Of a DNA stretch of 64,000 nucleotides, positions 29,255 through 40,000 are shown one piece after another. The stretch spans positions 1,082,386 through 1,146,385 of the forward strand of contig LR026961.1 of the NCBI GenBank assembly GCA_900498135.1, read 5' to 3'. Position 1 is the first letter of the stretch, and every line of letters begins with the position of its first letter. Below the pieces are notes generated by a model. The model was not told where the DNA came from. It searched no databases and was given only the letters and a program-made list of their open reading frames with translations. The translations under genes and the position numbers were made by a program. This stretch comes from an uncultured Desulfatiglans sp. (lineage in GTDB: Bacteria; Desulfobacterota; DSM-4660; Desulfatiglandales; Desulfatiglandaceae).

Positions 29255-30313
29255 ATGACAAGATCCAGGATCATCGGCACAGGATCTTTTGTTCCACAGC
29301 GCATCCTGTCCAACAATGAACTAGAACGGATCGTCGAAACAAACGACGAATGGATCACCCGGCGGACAGGTATCAAGGAACGTCGTATCGCATCGAAAGG
29401 CAAGCGCGAATCAACGACGGATCTGGCAACCCAGGCGGCGGAAAACGCCCTTCGAATGGCGGGCGTCAACGCCGAAGACCTCGACATGATCGTGGTCGGT
29501 ACCGTCACGCCTGACCGGCAGTTCCCTTCCACCGGCTGCATGCTCCAAACCGCTATCGGAGCGTCGCAGGCGGCCGCTTTCGATATTTCGGCGGGATGCT
29601 CGGGTTTTCTTTATGCCCTGACCATGGCCGACAACGCCATTAGGGCCGGGACATCCCGATGTGCACTCGTTGTAGGTGCCGAACGGCTGTCGACCATCGT
29701 CAACTGGCAGGACCGCAGTACCTGTGTCCTGCTTGGAGACGGCGCCGGCGCGGTGGTCATGGCGGGCTCTACGAATGGGAACGGGGTCCTTTCAACCCAT
29801 CTTCGATCGGATGGCGCCTTTTGGGACCTGCTTTACGCCAGTTACGAAAGCTGCTATCTCCCGGAAAGCCTCGCTTGCATCGATCTCAAGCCGTTCCAGC
29901 TCAAGATGGAGGGCAATCGGCTCTTCAAACGCGCGGTGAATTGCCTGTCTACCATAGCCGAAAAGGCGCTGGCCGAAAACGGCCTCGCAAGCAGCGATAT
30001 CCATCTCATGATTCCCCATCAGGCCAACATTCGCATCATCCTGGCCATGGCGCAAACCATCGGTATTCCAATGGAAAAGGTTTACACCAATCTGGACCGT
30101 TACGGAAATACATCCTCCGCTTCGATCCCGATCGCCCTGGATGAGGCCAACCGCGCCGGACTGATCAAGGACGGCGACATGCTGCTGCTCGTCAGCTTCG
30201 GAGCGGGATTGACGTGGGGGGCCTCCATCATCAAGTGGGGGAGCCACAATCATAACGAAAAAGGTCAGTCGCTCCTCCAAAGCGGAGCCGACCTGGATTC
30301 CATCCGGAAATGA
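29255..30313 (+). CDS. fabH: 3-oxoacyl-[acyl-carrier-protein] synthase III family
   Basis: 352 residues from ATG at 29255, preceded by AGGAGAAAGG. Thiolase fold with the KAS III triad: C115 in AFDISAGCSGFLYA, H255 in IPHQANIRI and N285 in YGNTSSAS. FabH condenses acetyl- or other acyl-CoA with malonyl-ACP to start fatty-acid synthesis. The conserved domain ends near WGASIIKWG (about residue 329); the remaining about 23 residues are an unrelated tail whose last codons and stop lie in an R1 fragment (30297-30339). The family is usually 320-335 residues long. Confidence 0.93.
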   Translation: MTRSRIIGTGSFVPQRILSNNELERIVETNDEWITRRTGIKERRIASKGKRESTTDLATQAAENALRMAGVNAEDLDMIVVGTVTPDRQFPSTGCMLQTAIGASQAAAFDISAGCSGFLYALTMADNAIRAGTSRCALVVGAERLSTIVNWQDRSTCVLLGDGAGAVVMAGSTNGNGVLSTHLRSDGAFWDLLYASYESCYLPESLACIDLKPFQLKMEGNRLFKRAVNCLSTIAEKALAENGLASSDIHLMIPHQANIRIILAMAQTIGIPMEKVYTNLDRYGNTSSASIPIALDEANRAGLIKDGDMLLLVSFGAGLTWGASIIKWGSHNHNEKGQSLLQSGADLDSIRK

Positions 30314-30339
30314 TTCCCCGGTAGAACCTGGTTTCGAAA
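30297..30339 (+). repeat. R1 terminal fragment overlapping the fabH stop
   Basis: TTCCATCCGGAAATGATT, then CCCGGTAGAACCTGG and TTTCGAAA, align with the first 43 bp of R1 (31259-31301). The fabH TGA (30311-30313) is the TGA inside the CGGAAATGA block. Confidence 0.65.
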
Positions 30340-30475
30340 GCGTAAAACCGGCGGCCCAGGGACGTCACTCCTTCGGAGGAATGGCCAGACAGCGGCAGGC
30401 AGACTCCCCGCGGCCGATGGGAACTCGAAGGAGGGGTCTCAGGAAAGCAACGCCGGCTCCGCGTTCGGAGGCGCA

Positions 30476-30931
30476 TCAATCCCCCATGGCCGCCAAATAA
30501 TCATCCAGCATGGTCTCCAACCGCAACTTATGCTTGGCCTCCTCCTGGGCCAGCATCTCGAAGAGCTTACGGTGTTCTTCCTCAGCGGTCCGCGCCGCGA
30601 AATCCCGGTAAAAGGCCTGGGCCTTTTCCTCCCGTTTCATGGCAAGGCGCAGGATATCGGCATAGGCCATGTCCGGAACATATTGGAGATCCACGAGGTA
30701 ATCACTGCGCTTCAGATCAGCGATCTTTCTGATGGAATACTTGGCCACCTGCTCACGGCTGAAATTTTCGAGCATTTTCTGGTGACGGCGTTCTTCATCG
30801 GCAAATTCATGAAAAAGCGCTTTCGTGCCCTGGGCCGATTCACGCCGGCTCAGATCCTCATAGAACTGAACCGCCTCCTTTTCCTTGTCGATAGCATAGG
30901 TCATGATTTCATCGAAGTTATCGAATGGCAT
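30476..30931 (-). CDS. ferritin-like diiron protein (rubrerythrin-type, no rubredoxin domain)
   Basis: 151 residues, all-helical. Two E-x-x-H-type half-sites: FHEFADEERRHQKMLENF and MLAQEEAKHKLRLETML, plus KEKEAVQFYEDLSRRE and KREEKAQAFYRDFAAR, giving the four-helix diiron site. There is no C-terminal rubredoxin CxxC pair, so this is a ferritin/erythrin-like protein probably used in peroxide or iron handling in an anaerobe. Convergent with fabH; it has its own promoter. Confidence 0.9.
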   Translation of the reverse strand: MPFDNFDEIMTYAIDKEKEAVQFYEDLSRRESAQGTKALFHEFADEERRHQKMLENFSREQVAKYSIRKIADLKRSDYLVDLQYVPDMAYADILRLAMKREEKAQAFYRDFAARTAEEEHRKLFEMLAQEEAKHKLRLETMLDDYLAAMGD

Positions 30932-31054
30932 TCAACTCCCCCTTTCACCTCGTCGCAAAATGTTCGGCCGAATCCCTTCCTCGAGGGCTGCTCCGCCAAC
31001 GTACGGACCCCAAGACCGGGCATCTATCATAACAGCATGGTTTCATTACGGTTC

Positions 31055-31083
31055 AATCTATGGGAAAACCCCTTGAGTGTCAA
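31055..31083 (-). promoter_or_regulatory. sigma70-like promoter for the ferritin-like gene
   Basis: On the minus strand TTGACA (31083-31078), 17-bp spacer, TAGATT (31060-31055). A leader of about 117 nt would precede the ATG at 30931. Confidence 0.6.
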
Positions 31084-31252
31084 CAACGTCTGTGTGAAAA
31101 TACATGATAGGCTTCTCCCTTAAAACCCGTTTCATTCCAGAGCGGGATGAGTTTGATCCCGGCCGGGCAAAAGATGCCTTCCTTCTCCCTCGGGGAACGA
31201 CAAGCCGGGCAAAAGGTCTTTCCTTGCCAGGGAAAAGTTTTGATCCATCGGC

Positions 31253-31440
31253 GAATTCGTGTCCATCCGGAAATGATTTCGCGGTAGGACTAACTTTCCA
31301 ATCCGGAAATGAGGATTTTTGGCCAATATCAGGGAAATCAAGCGTCTGCGCGGAGGCGACCTGCAGGTCGCCGCACAAGCAAACGTGCAGATTGACGCCG
31401 AGATTGGCCAAAAAGACCATTTCCGGATGGAAACGAATTC
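31253..31440 (+). repeat. R1 element, complete type copy
   Basis: 188 bp. The left 24 bp (31253-31276) and the reverse complement of the right 24 bp (31417-31440) agree at 22 positions; both begin GAATTCGT and contain TCCATCCGGAAATG. Inside are a second CCGGAAATG block, the inverted pair TTTTTGGCCAAT / ATTGGCCAAAAA (31316-31415) and an 18-bp perfect palindrome GGCGACCTGCAGGTCGCC (31355-31372). The region from 31299 to 31430 can fold as one long imperfect hairpin. No coding capacity is credible. Confidence 0.9.
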
Positions 31441-31625
31441 GGTGAAGAAAAAGCCGCTCGTACGGAGCGGATTCCTGGGCGAACCCGGCAGGCATCATCG
31501 AATGGGTGGCAACGCCCAGAATCGGGGCAGCCTTTTAAGAATTAAATTTTTGTGGAATTTTAGACGAATATCTATATATTTAATGAGTTGTGTTGCTCCG
31601 GAAACCGATTGTCCGGCAGGCGCCG

Positions 31626-31950
31626 GCGTCCATCCGGAAATATGGCTTTCAAAACGAAATAGTTTCCAATCCGGAAATGAGGATTTTTCTTCACACGCTG
31701 CGCGTGCTCAGTCCCACCCTTGCGGGGTGGGTCTCGGTTTGGCCAATATCAATGAAATCAAGCGTTTGAGCTGAGGTGACCTGCAGGTCGCCGCACAAGC
31801 AAACGTGCAGATTGACGCCGAGATTGGCCAAAAAGACCATTTCCGGATGGAAATCAAGCGTTTGCGCGGAGGCGACCTGCAGGTCGCCGCACAAGCAAAC
31901 GTGCAGATTGACGCCGAGATTGGCCAAAAAGACCATTTCCGGATGGAAAC
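31626..31950 (+). repeat. R1 composite: R2 insertion and tandem core duplication
   Basis: R1 left arm at 31626-31688, an R2 unit at 31689-31740, then two tandem copies of the R1 core with 96-bp period (centres at 31775-31792 and 31871-31888), ending GGATGGAAAC at 31950. The first centre reads GGTGACCTGCAGGTCGCC, one base off perfect symmetry; the second is perfect. Confidence 0.9.
31689..31740 (+). repeat. R2 hairpin element inside R1
   Basis: 52 bp. Stem 1 is CACGC-TGC-GCGTG (CACCC-TTC-GGGTG at 4352); stem 2 is CCCACCC-TTGCG-GGGTGGG (C-rich/GGGCGGG at 4352). Both stems changed on both arms. Flanked by GAGGATTTTT and GGCCAATATC, the two halves of an R1 arm that are contiguous in the copy at 31253. 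Confidence 0.8.
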
Positions 31951-32218
31951 TGTTCCAGAGCACCTCTCGGGAAGCATCGCCCCTTACCGATCCACCCCTC
32001 CCCGAGAGCCGGAGGTTGTTCACCGACCGAGCCTGCCCGGCTTTAAGGCCTCGGAGGGGCGTATATTGGCCGGTATCAATCGAAGCCGGCACTGCAAAGA
32101 GGTAAACCGGCCCACCGTCCAGGCGGCAGGAGGATAAGCGCTGAAAAGCGGACAGCGTATCCTCTTTCGAGCAAGAACCCGATCACTTGGTCAAGTTTCG
32201 TATGGAGGTCCGATTTCA

Positions 32219-34053
<1,835 letters not shown>

Positions 34054-34057
<4 letters not shown>

Positions 34058-34920
34058 CCACCTGGACGCTGAATTGGCCGAACCACACCCTGGAACTCGG
34101 AAGACGGACGCTGGTCATGGGGGTCCTGAACGTCACCCCGGATTCGTTTTCCGACGGGGGCAGGCATTTCGCATTTGAAGAGGCGGTGGCTGGCGCCTGG
34201 AGGATGGTCGAAGAGGGGGCCGACATCATCGATATCGGTGGAGAATCGACCCGGCCTTTCGCCCCAGAACTCGACGCCGCGACCGAAAAGGCACGTATCG
34301 TACCCGTCATCGAAGCGCTGGCGAAGAAGATCCCGGTGCCGATCAGCATCGACACCTACAAGGCCGAGGTGGCCCAAGCGGCGCTGGACGCCGGTGCATC
34401 GATCATCAACGATATCAGCGCCCTCCGCTTCGACCCGGAGATGGCCCCGCTGGCCGCGTCCCGCGGTGTGCCGGTCGTGCTCATGCACATGCAGGGCACT
34501 CCCCGGAACATGCAGGAAAACCCCTATTATGAGGATCTATTCGGCGAAATCACCCTGTTCCTCCAGGATGCGGTTGAGCGAGCCCTGCAGGCAGGTATTC
34601 GGGAAGATCTGATCATCCTGGATCCGGGGATCGGGTTCGGCAAAACCTTTACGCACAACCTCCAACTCATCAGGCAGCTCTCGCGCTTCTCCGCGCTGGG
34701 AAAACCGATCCTGGCCGGACCGTCCAACAAGGCCTTCATCGGACATATCCTGAAGAAGACGGCCCACGAGCGGGACACGGGAACGATGGCCGCGGTGACG
34801 GCCTGCGTCCTGAACGGTGCAGCCATCGTCCGGGTGCATAACGTACGCCTGGCCGCAGAAACCGTTGCGGTGGCGGATGCCATCAAGAGAGGATCCATCG
34901 ATCAGAATGCGGAATCATGA
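34054..34920 (+). CDS. folP: dihydropteroate synthase
   Basis: 288 residues. TIM barrel with [83 protein letters not shown] and C-terminal IVRVHNV. Joins pABA to the pterin in folate synthesis. The ftsH-folP order is widely conserved in bacteria. Confidence 0.97.
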
Positions 34921-35719
34921 CTTGCTGCTTCTGTGCATCGACGTCGGCAACACCCATACCGGCCTCGCCCTCAGCGACGGTGAGCGGATTCTCGAACACT
35001 GGAGAATCCGGACCCAAACAGACATCACCAGCGATGAGGCGGCGGTGCTTCTCAATGGGCTTTTCCAGCTCAGAAACCGCCGCATGGCAGACATCACCCA
35101 TGCCATCGTGACGTCCGTCGTCCCCCACGTCAACCGGGCCTTGAGTGCTCTGTTCGAGCAGGTCCTCGAGGTCGAAGGGTCGTTCGTGGACCACGAAACG
35201 GATACGGGCATGCCGGTCAGGTACAAAAACCCCGCCGAAGTGGGCGCTGACAGGATCGTCAACGCAGTGGGGGCCTACGATAAATTCCGATGCGCCTGCA
35301 TCGTCGTCGACCTGGGGACGGCAACCACCTTCGACTGCGTTTCCTCCGAGGGGGTCTATCTCGGCGGGGCCATCGCCCCCGGATTGATGATTTCCATGCA
35401 AGCCCTCGTCAGCCGTGGATCCCGGCTTCCCAAACTCGAGCGGATTTCCAGACCCCCGGCCGCGATCGCCTGCAGCACCCTGGACAGCATGAACTCCGGC
35501 CTTCTGTATGGATACGCCGGACTCGTCGACGGGGTCCTCACCAGAATGAAGCAGGAAATGGGCGGCAGGCCGATGGTCGTCGCCACCGGTGGGATCGCAC
35601 CGGTCCTCCAGGATGTATCTGAACATTTCGACGTCATCGAGCCCTTGTTGACATTCGAGGGGCTGGCGGCCATCTTCAGGCGCAGACTTTCCTCTTCGGG
35701 TAGGGTCAAACTCGCCTGA
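34907..35719 (+). CDS. coaX: type III pantothenate kinase
   Basis: 270 residues from ATG at 34907, overlapping folP by 14 bp; a longer reading upstream is inside folP. ASKHA fold: CIDVGNTHTGLALSDGERI (phosphate loop), ADRIVNAVGAYDKF, VVDLGTATTFDCVS, GGAIAPGL, and VVATGGIAPVL. First step of coenzyme A synthesis. Type III enzymes are not feedback-inhibited by CoA. Confidence 0.96.
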   Translation: MRNHDLLLLCIDVGNTHTGLALSDGERILEHWRIRTQTDITSDEAAVLLNGLFQLRNRRMADITHAIVTSVVPHVNRALSALFEQVLEVEGSFVDHETDTGMPVRYKNPAEVGADRIVNAVGAYDKFRCACIVVDLGTATTFDCVSSEGVYLGGAIAPGLMISMQALVSRGSRLPKLERISRPPAAIACSTLDSMNSGLLYGYAGLVDGVLTRMKQEMGGRPMVVATGGIAPVLQDVSEHFDVIEPLLTFEGLAAIFRRRLSSSGRVKLA

Positions 35720-35853
35720 ACCGGCTGAAACCGCTCCCTGCCCAAGCCTTGAGAAACCTGCCGCGTCAATGGCAGCGGAGGAGGTTGTCTTTTTGCCTGT
35801 GTCGGAAGCGTGCGATCATTCGGCCAATGACTTGGAATATCCAAGAGATAAAG

Positions 35854-36855
35854 ATGAAGATGCATCAGGAATCCGGAATGTGCACCCATTCGGGGGGTCA
35901 ACCCGCCGATGTCCGTCAAAAGACCGTCGCGGCCCTTCGCCCGGGAGACATGATCGGGATCATCTCGCCGGCCGGCCCCCTCGAGCGGGGAGATCTGGAG
36001 GCCGGGATGGCACATTTGCGGGCCGAAGGCTTCCAAATCCGCGAAGGCCGCGCCCTTTTTGCACGGAAGGGTTACCTTGCGGGGTCTGATGCGGCCAGAC
36101 TCGAGGACCTTCATGCCATGTTCAAGGATCGTGACATCAAGGCCGTTTTTTGCTCGCGCGGCGGTTACGGCAGTCTTCGCCTGCTCGAGAAGATCGACTG
36201 GCCTCTGCTGGCCGCCAATCCGAAGATCTGCATGGGGTTCAGCGATCTGACAGCGCTCCTCCTTGCGATTTGGCGGAAGGCGCGTTTCATCACCTTCCAC
36301 GGCCCCGTCGTCAGACAAATGGGAGAGTTGGACCGGCAGGACATGGCCGAAACACTCGCGGTGCTCAGGGGGGCGCCTCCCCGACCGATCCGCCTCCCCC
36401 GAGAGGGCGTCCTGCGACCGGGAAGAGCGAAAGGCCCTCTGATCGGCGGGAATCTTACCCTTCTTTCCCACTTGGCAGGGACCCCCTATTTTCCCGATCT
36501 TTCAGGCGCCGTTCTCTTTCTGGAAGACCATGGCGAACAACCTTACCGGGTCGACAGAATGCTGCGCCACCTGGCGTTGTCCGGCGCTTTGCGGGGAGTC
36601 TCCGGCCTGATCGGAGGAGACTTCATTCAATGCGGCACCCTCAGGACCATCGCCGCCCTTTTCCTGGAACTGGCGGACGAACTCGATGTGCCCTGCACCA
36701 TGGGGCTTCCTTCGGGCCACGGTGAGCGGAATGTCTTGCTGCCGATCGGCGCCGAGGTCGAATTGGACACCCTCGCGGGCATCCTCGAAATCATGGAGGC
36801 GCCTGCCGACACGGTGAAAAACAGCCTTGGCAGCTGCGATGAAAAGCGCCCTTGA
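35854..36855 (+). CDS. LD-carboxypeptidase (LdcA/MccF family, S66)
   Basis: 333 residues from ATG at 35854; other in-frame ATGs at 35827, 35860 and 35878 are possible and the start is uncertain. Family motifs: LRPGDMIGIISPAGP, VFCSRGGYGSLRLLEKIDW, nucleophile elbow GFSDLTALLLAI, and GGNLTLLSHLAGTPYFPD, VLFLEDHGEQPYRVDRML. The Ser-Glu-His peptidases of this family trim tetrapeptides in peptidoglycan recycling or inactivate microcin C-like peptides. Confidence 0.9.
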   Translation: MKMHQESGMCTHSGGQPADVRQKTVAALRPGDMIGIISPAGPLERGDLEAGMAHLRAEGFQIREGRALFARKGYLAGSDAARLEDLHAMFKDRDIKAVFCSRGGYGSLRLLEKIDWPLLAANPKICMGFSDLTALLLAIWRKARFITFHGPVVRQMGELDRQDMAETLAVLRGAPPRPIRLPREGVLRPGRAKGPLIGGNLTLLSHLAGTPYFPDLSGAVLFLEDHGEQPYRVDRMLRHLALSGALRGVSGLIGGDFIQCGTLRTIAALFLELADELDVPCTMGLPSGHGERNVLLPIGAEVELDTLAGILEIMEAPADTVKNSLGSCDEKRP

Positions 36856-37024
36856 CTTGAGCGGCAGACATCCCTGTGGGCGCTGATCGAGTCCGTATAA
36901 GAGCAAGGATCGTCTGCGGGATTTTCGGCTGCCGAACCGGCGTAAGGCCTCCGCCTCGCCTGAGACCTGAAGCGGCCGGGCGCCACAGACAGACCTGAAG
37001 ACGAAGAATGTAGAGCACCGAAGC

Positions 37025-40000
37025 ATGCAGAACGCATCGACCCATCCAATCCATCCCCTTCGAGCTGCCATTCAATCCGGCAAGGACCCTACCCGGCTGA
37101 CCGGGCTTGGCGGCACAGCCATGAGTTATCTCTTCGCACTCCTCGCGCAACGGCTCGACCGCCCCTGTCTGGCCGTCCTGCCCGGCAAGAAGCAGGCCGA
37201 GCAGTTTTTTCAGGAGCTGCAGTTTTTCATGGCCGAACAGGACAATCATCGCACCGGCGGGCCGCGCAGGCTTTATCTTCTTCCCCCTTACGACATCTCA
37301 CCGCTCTCGGGCTTGAGCCCTCACCGGGAGATCGTCAATCTGAGGATCGAAGCCCTTTACGCCCTGACTTCCGCAGACAACCCCGTCGTCGTCACCTCGC
37401 AGGAGGTCCTCCTGTACAAGCTGGTCCCCAAGGGCCGTCTCATTCAGGCGCTCGAATACCTTGCGGCCGGTGAAGAAATCGACCGCGAGCAACTCCTCCG
37501 GCACTTGGAGATCTGTGGCTATCAGCGCGTTTCCCTGGTGGAAGAACGCGGGGATTATGCCGTCCGCGGTGGAGTCCTGGACATCTTCCCCCCCTCGAGC
37601 CCGTTGCCGATCAGGCTCGAGCTCTGGGGGGACCATCTCGAATCCATCCGCCTCTTCGAACCGCTCAGCCAGCGGTCAGAAGGGGCATTCGACGAGTGGG
37701 TCCTTCTGCCCAACACCGAAATTATCATGGACGAAGCCGCTGTTCAACGGGCGCGATCCATGGGCCGCCTTCCACCCCCGGGGGCAGAAGGATCCCATTT
37801 CCCCGGGCAGGAGGCCTGGCTGAACCATTTTTACCCCGGGCTCGACTCCCTCTTCGACTATCTGCCGGCAGACACCCTCATTGCCCACTTCGACCCCCAG
37901 CGATTGCAAGGCGGCCTGAAGCGGATGACGGAGCGATTTCAACTCGATCTTGAGCGTTTCCGCGAAGAATCAGTGGACAAGGGGCTTCCCTTCCCAGAAA
38001 CCGAAGGCCTCATCCATGGCGGGGATGCCGTCCTCTTAAGCCTGAACAGCTTCCAGCGGCTCGAAGTGAACGAGCTCGATCTGCAGACGCCCGGTCCCTC
38101 TACGGAAAGGGACGGGGTGCATTTCCAGCTCGAGGGCACGTTCGGACTCGACACCGACCCCGATGTCCAACTGGCCGGGCAGGGAAGGGGATCTCTCGCC
38201 CCTCTCGCCAACAAAATCGCCCTCTGGCTTTCCCGCGGCGGCCGGGTGATCATCGTCAGCCGCACGGCAAAACAGGCTAACCGGCTGGTGGAGATCCTCT
38301 CGAACTACGATGTGAGCGTCCTCGGCACGGTGGATTCCTGGGAGGAGCTTCCTGAGAGTCCCGGGCTGTGGATCTGCCTGGGACGGCTCGGGCGGGGTTT
38401 CCTCTGGCCCGCGGAGAACCTGTATATCATCAGTGAAGACGAAATCTTCGGTCAAAAACGGGGGCGAAGCAGAAATAGAGAGAAGGCACGGGAAAACGCG
38501 CTGTCATGGTCGACGTTCAGCCAGCTCAAGCAGGGCGACCTCGTGGTCCACGAGGAGCATGGCATCGGACGGTACGGCGGACTTCTCAAGATGGAGATCC
38601 AGAACAGGGTCAATGACTTCATTCTGATCGAATACGCCAACGCCGACAAGCTCTACATCCCGGCGGACCGCGTCAGCAGTCTTCAGACCTATGTGGGCGC
38701 CGATGAAGTCGCTCCGAGATTGGATCAATTGGGCGGGCGATCATGGAACATCGCCAAGGAGAAGGCTCGCAAATCCGTCAAGCGCATCGCGAAGCAACTC
38801 GTACAGCTGTACGCCCTGCGCCGATACCGCTCTGGTTATGCCTTTTCCAATCCCGATCACTATTACCGCGAATTCGAGGCGACATTCGAGCACGAGGAAA
38901 CCCCCGACCAGATCAAGGCCATCGACGATGTCCTGGACGATATGACCTCCGAACGTCCCATGGATCGGCTCATCTGCGGCGATGTGGGATTCGGAAAGAC
39001 CGAAGTCGCCCTGCGGGCCGCCTTCAAGGCCGTGGCCGACGGCAAACAGGTCGCCCTGCTCGTCCCCACGACGGTCCTCGCCGAACAGCACTACCAGACC
39101 TTCACCAAGCGGCTGTCGCCCTATGGGATCGGGGTCGGTCTCCTCAGCCGATTCAAACCTCCGTCCGAACAGCGGGAGGTTTTGGCCAAGGTGCGCTCGG
39201 ATAAGATTCAGGTCCTGATCGGTACGCACCGGCTGCTCCAGAAGGATGTCTCCTTCATGGACCTCGGGCTGCTGATCATCGACGAAGAACAGCGCTTCGG
39301 GGTCAAACAGAAGGAAGCCCTCAAAAAATACCGCAGCATGGTCGACGTTCTGGCCATCACCGCCACACCGATCCCGAGGACCCTGCAGATGTCCCTCATG
39401 GGCGTGAGAGATCTCAGTGTCATCGAAACCGCTCCCGAAGACCGTCTGGCCATCCAGACCTACCTCTCCCCCTTTGACGAAAACCTCATTGCGAGAGCCG
39501 TCCGCTTCGAGATCGAACGTCATGGGCAGGTGTTCTTCGTCCACAACCGGGTTCAAACCATCGACATGGTCGCGGAACGCCTCGGCGCGATCGTCCCCGA
39601 GGCCCGCATCGCGGTCGCCCACGGTCAAATGAAGGAGAAGGACCTCGAGTCCACCATGCTCACCTTTTTGCGGAAAGAATTGGACGTCCTGGTCTGCAGC
39701 ACCATCATCGAATCCGGTTTGGACATTCCGTCCGCCAACACCATCATCATCAACGAGGCAGAGCGCCTGGGACTGGCGCAGATCTATCAGCTCCGGGGGC
39801 GCGTCGGCAGATCCAAAGAGAAGGCTTACGCCTATCTGCTGATCAGCGACGGCACCCACCTGACGAGGGAGGCCGAGAAGCGCCTCAAGGCCCTGATGGA
39901 CTTTTCCCACCTGGGCGCGGGCCTGCACCTCGCTCTGCACGACCTCAAGATCAGAGGCGCCGGCAACATTCTCGGATTCGCGCAATCCGGTCAGATCGCC

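Larger units (their letters stand above)
30932..32218 (+). other. 1.3-kb gene-free repeat island
   Basis: Contains the promoter of the ferritin-like gene, a complete R1 copy (31253-31440), an AT-rich patch (about 31538-31595) and a composite R1/R2/tandem array (31626-31950). The stretch after 31950 holds the ftsH leader. Reading frames here (31319-31774 plus, 31691-32092 minus) are translations of the repeats and are not called as genes. Confidence 0.8.

Noticed and set aside
31319-32137. Several reading frames translating to near-identical peptides (and similar frames at 23708-23980)
   Set aside because: These are translations of the R1 repeat in different frames and orientations. The shared residues come from shared DNA, not a protein family.
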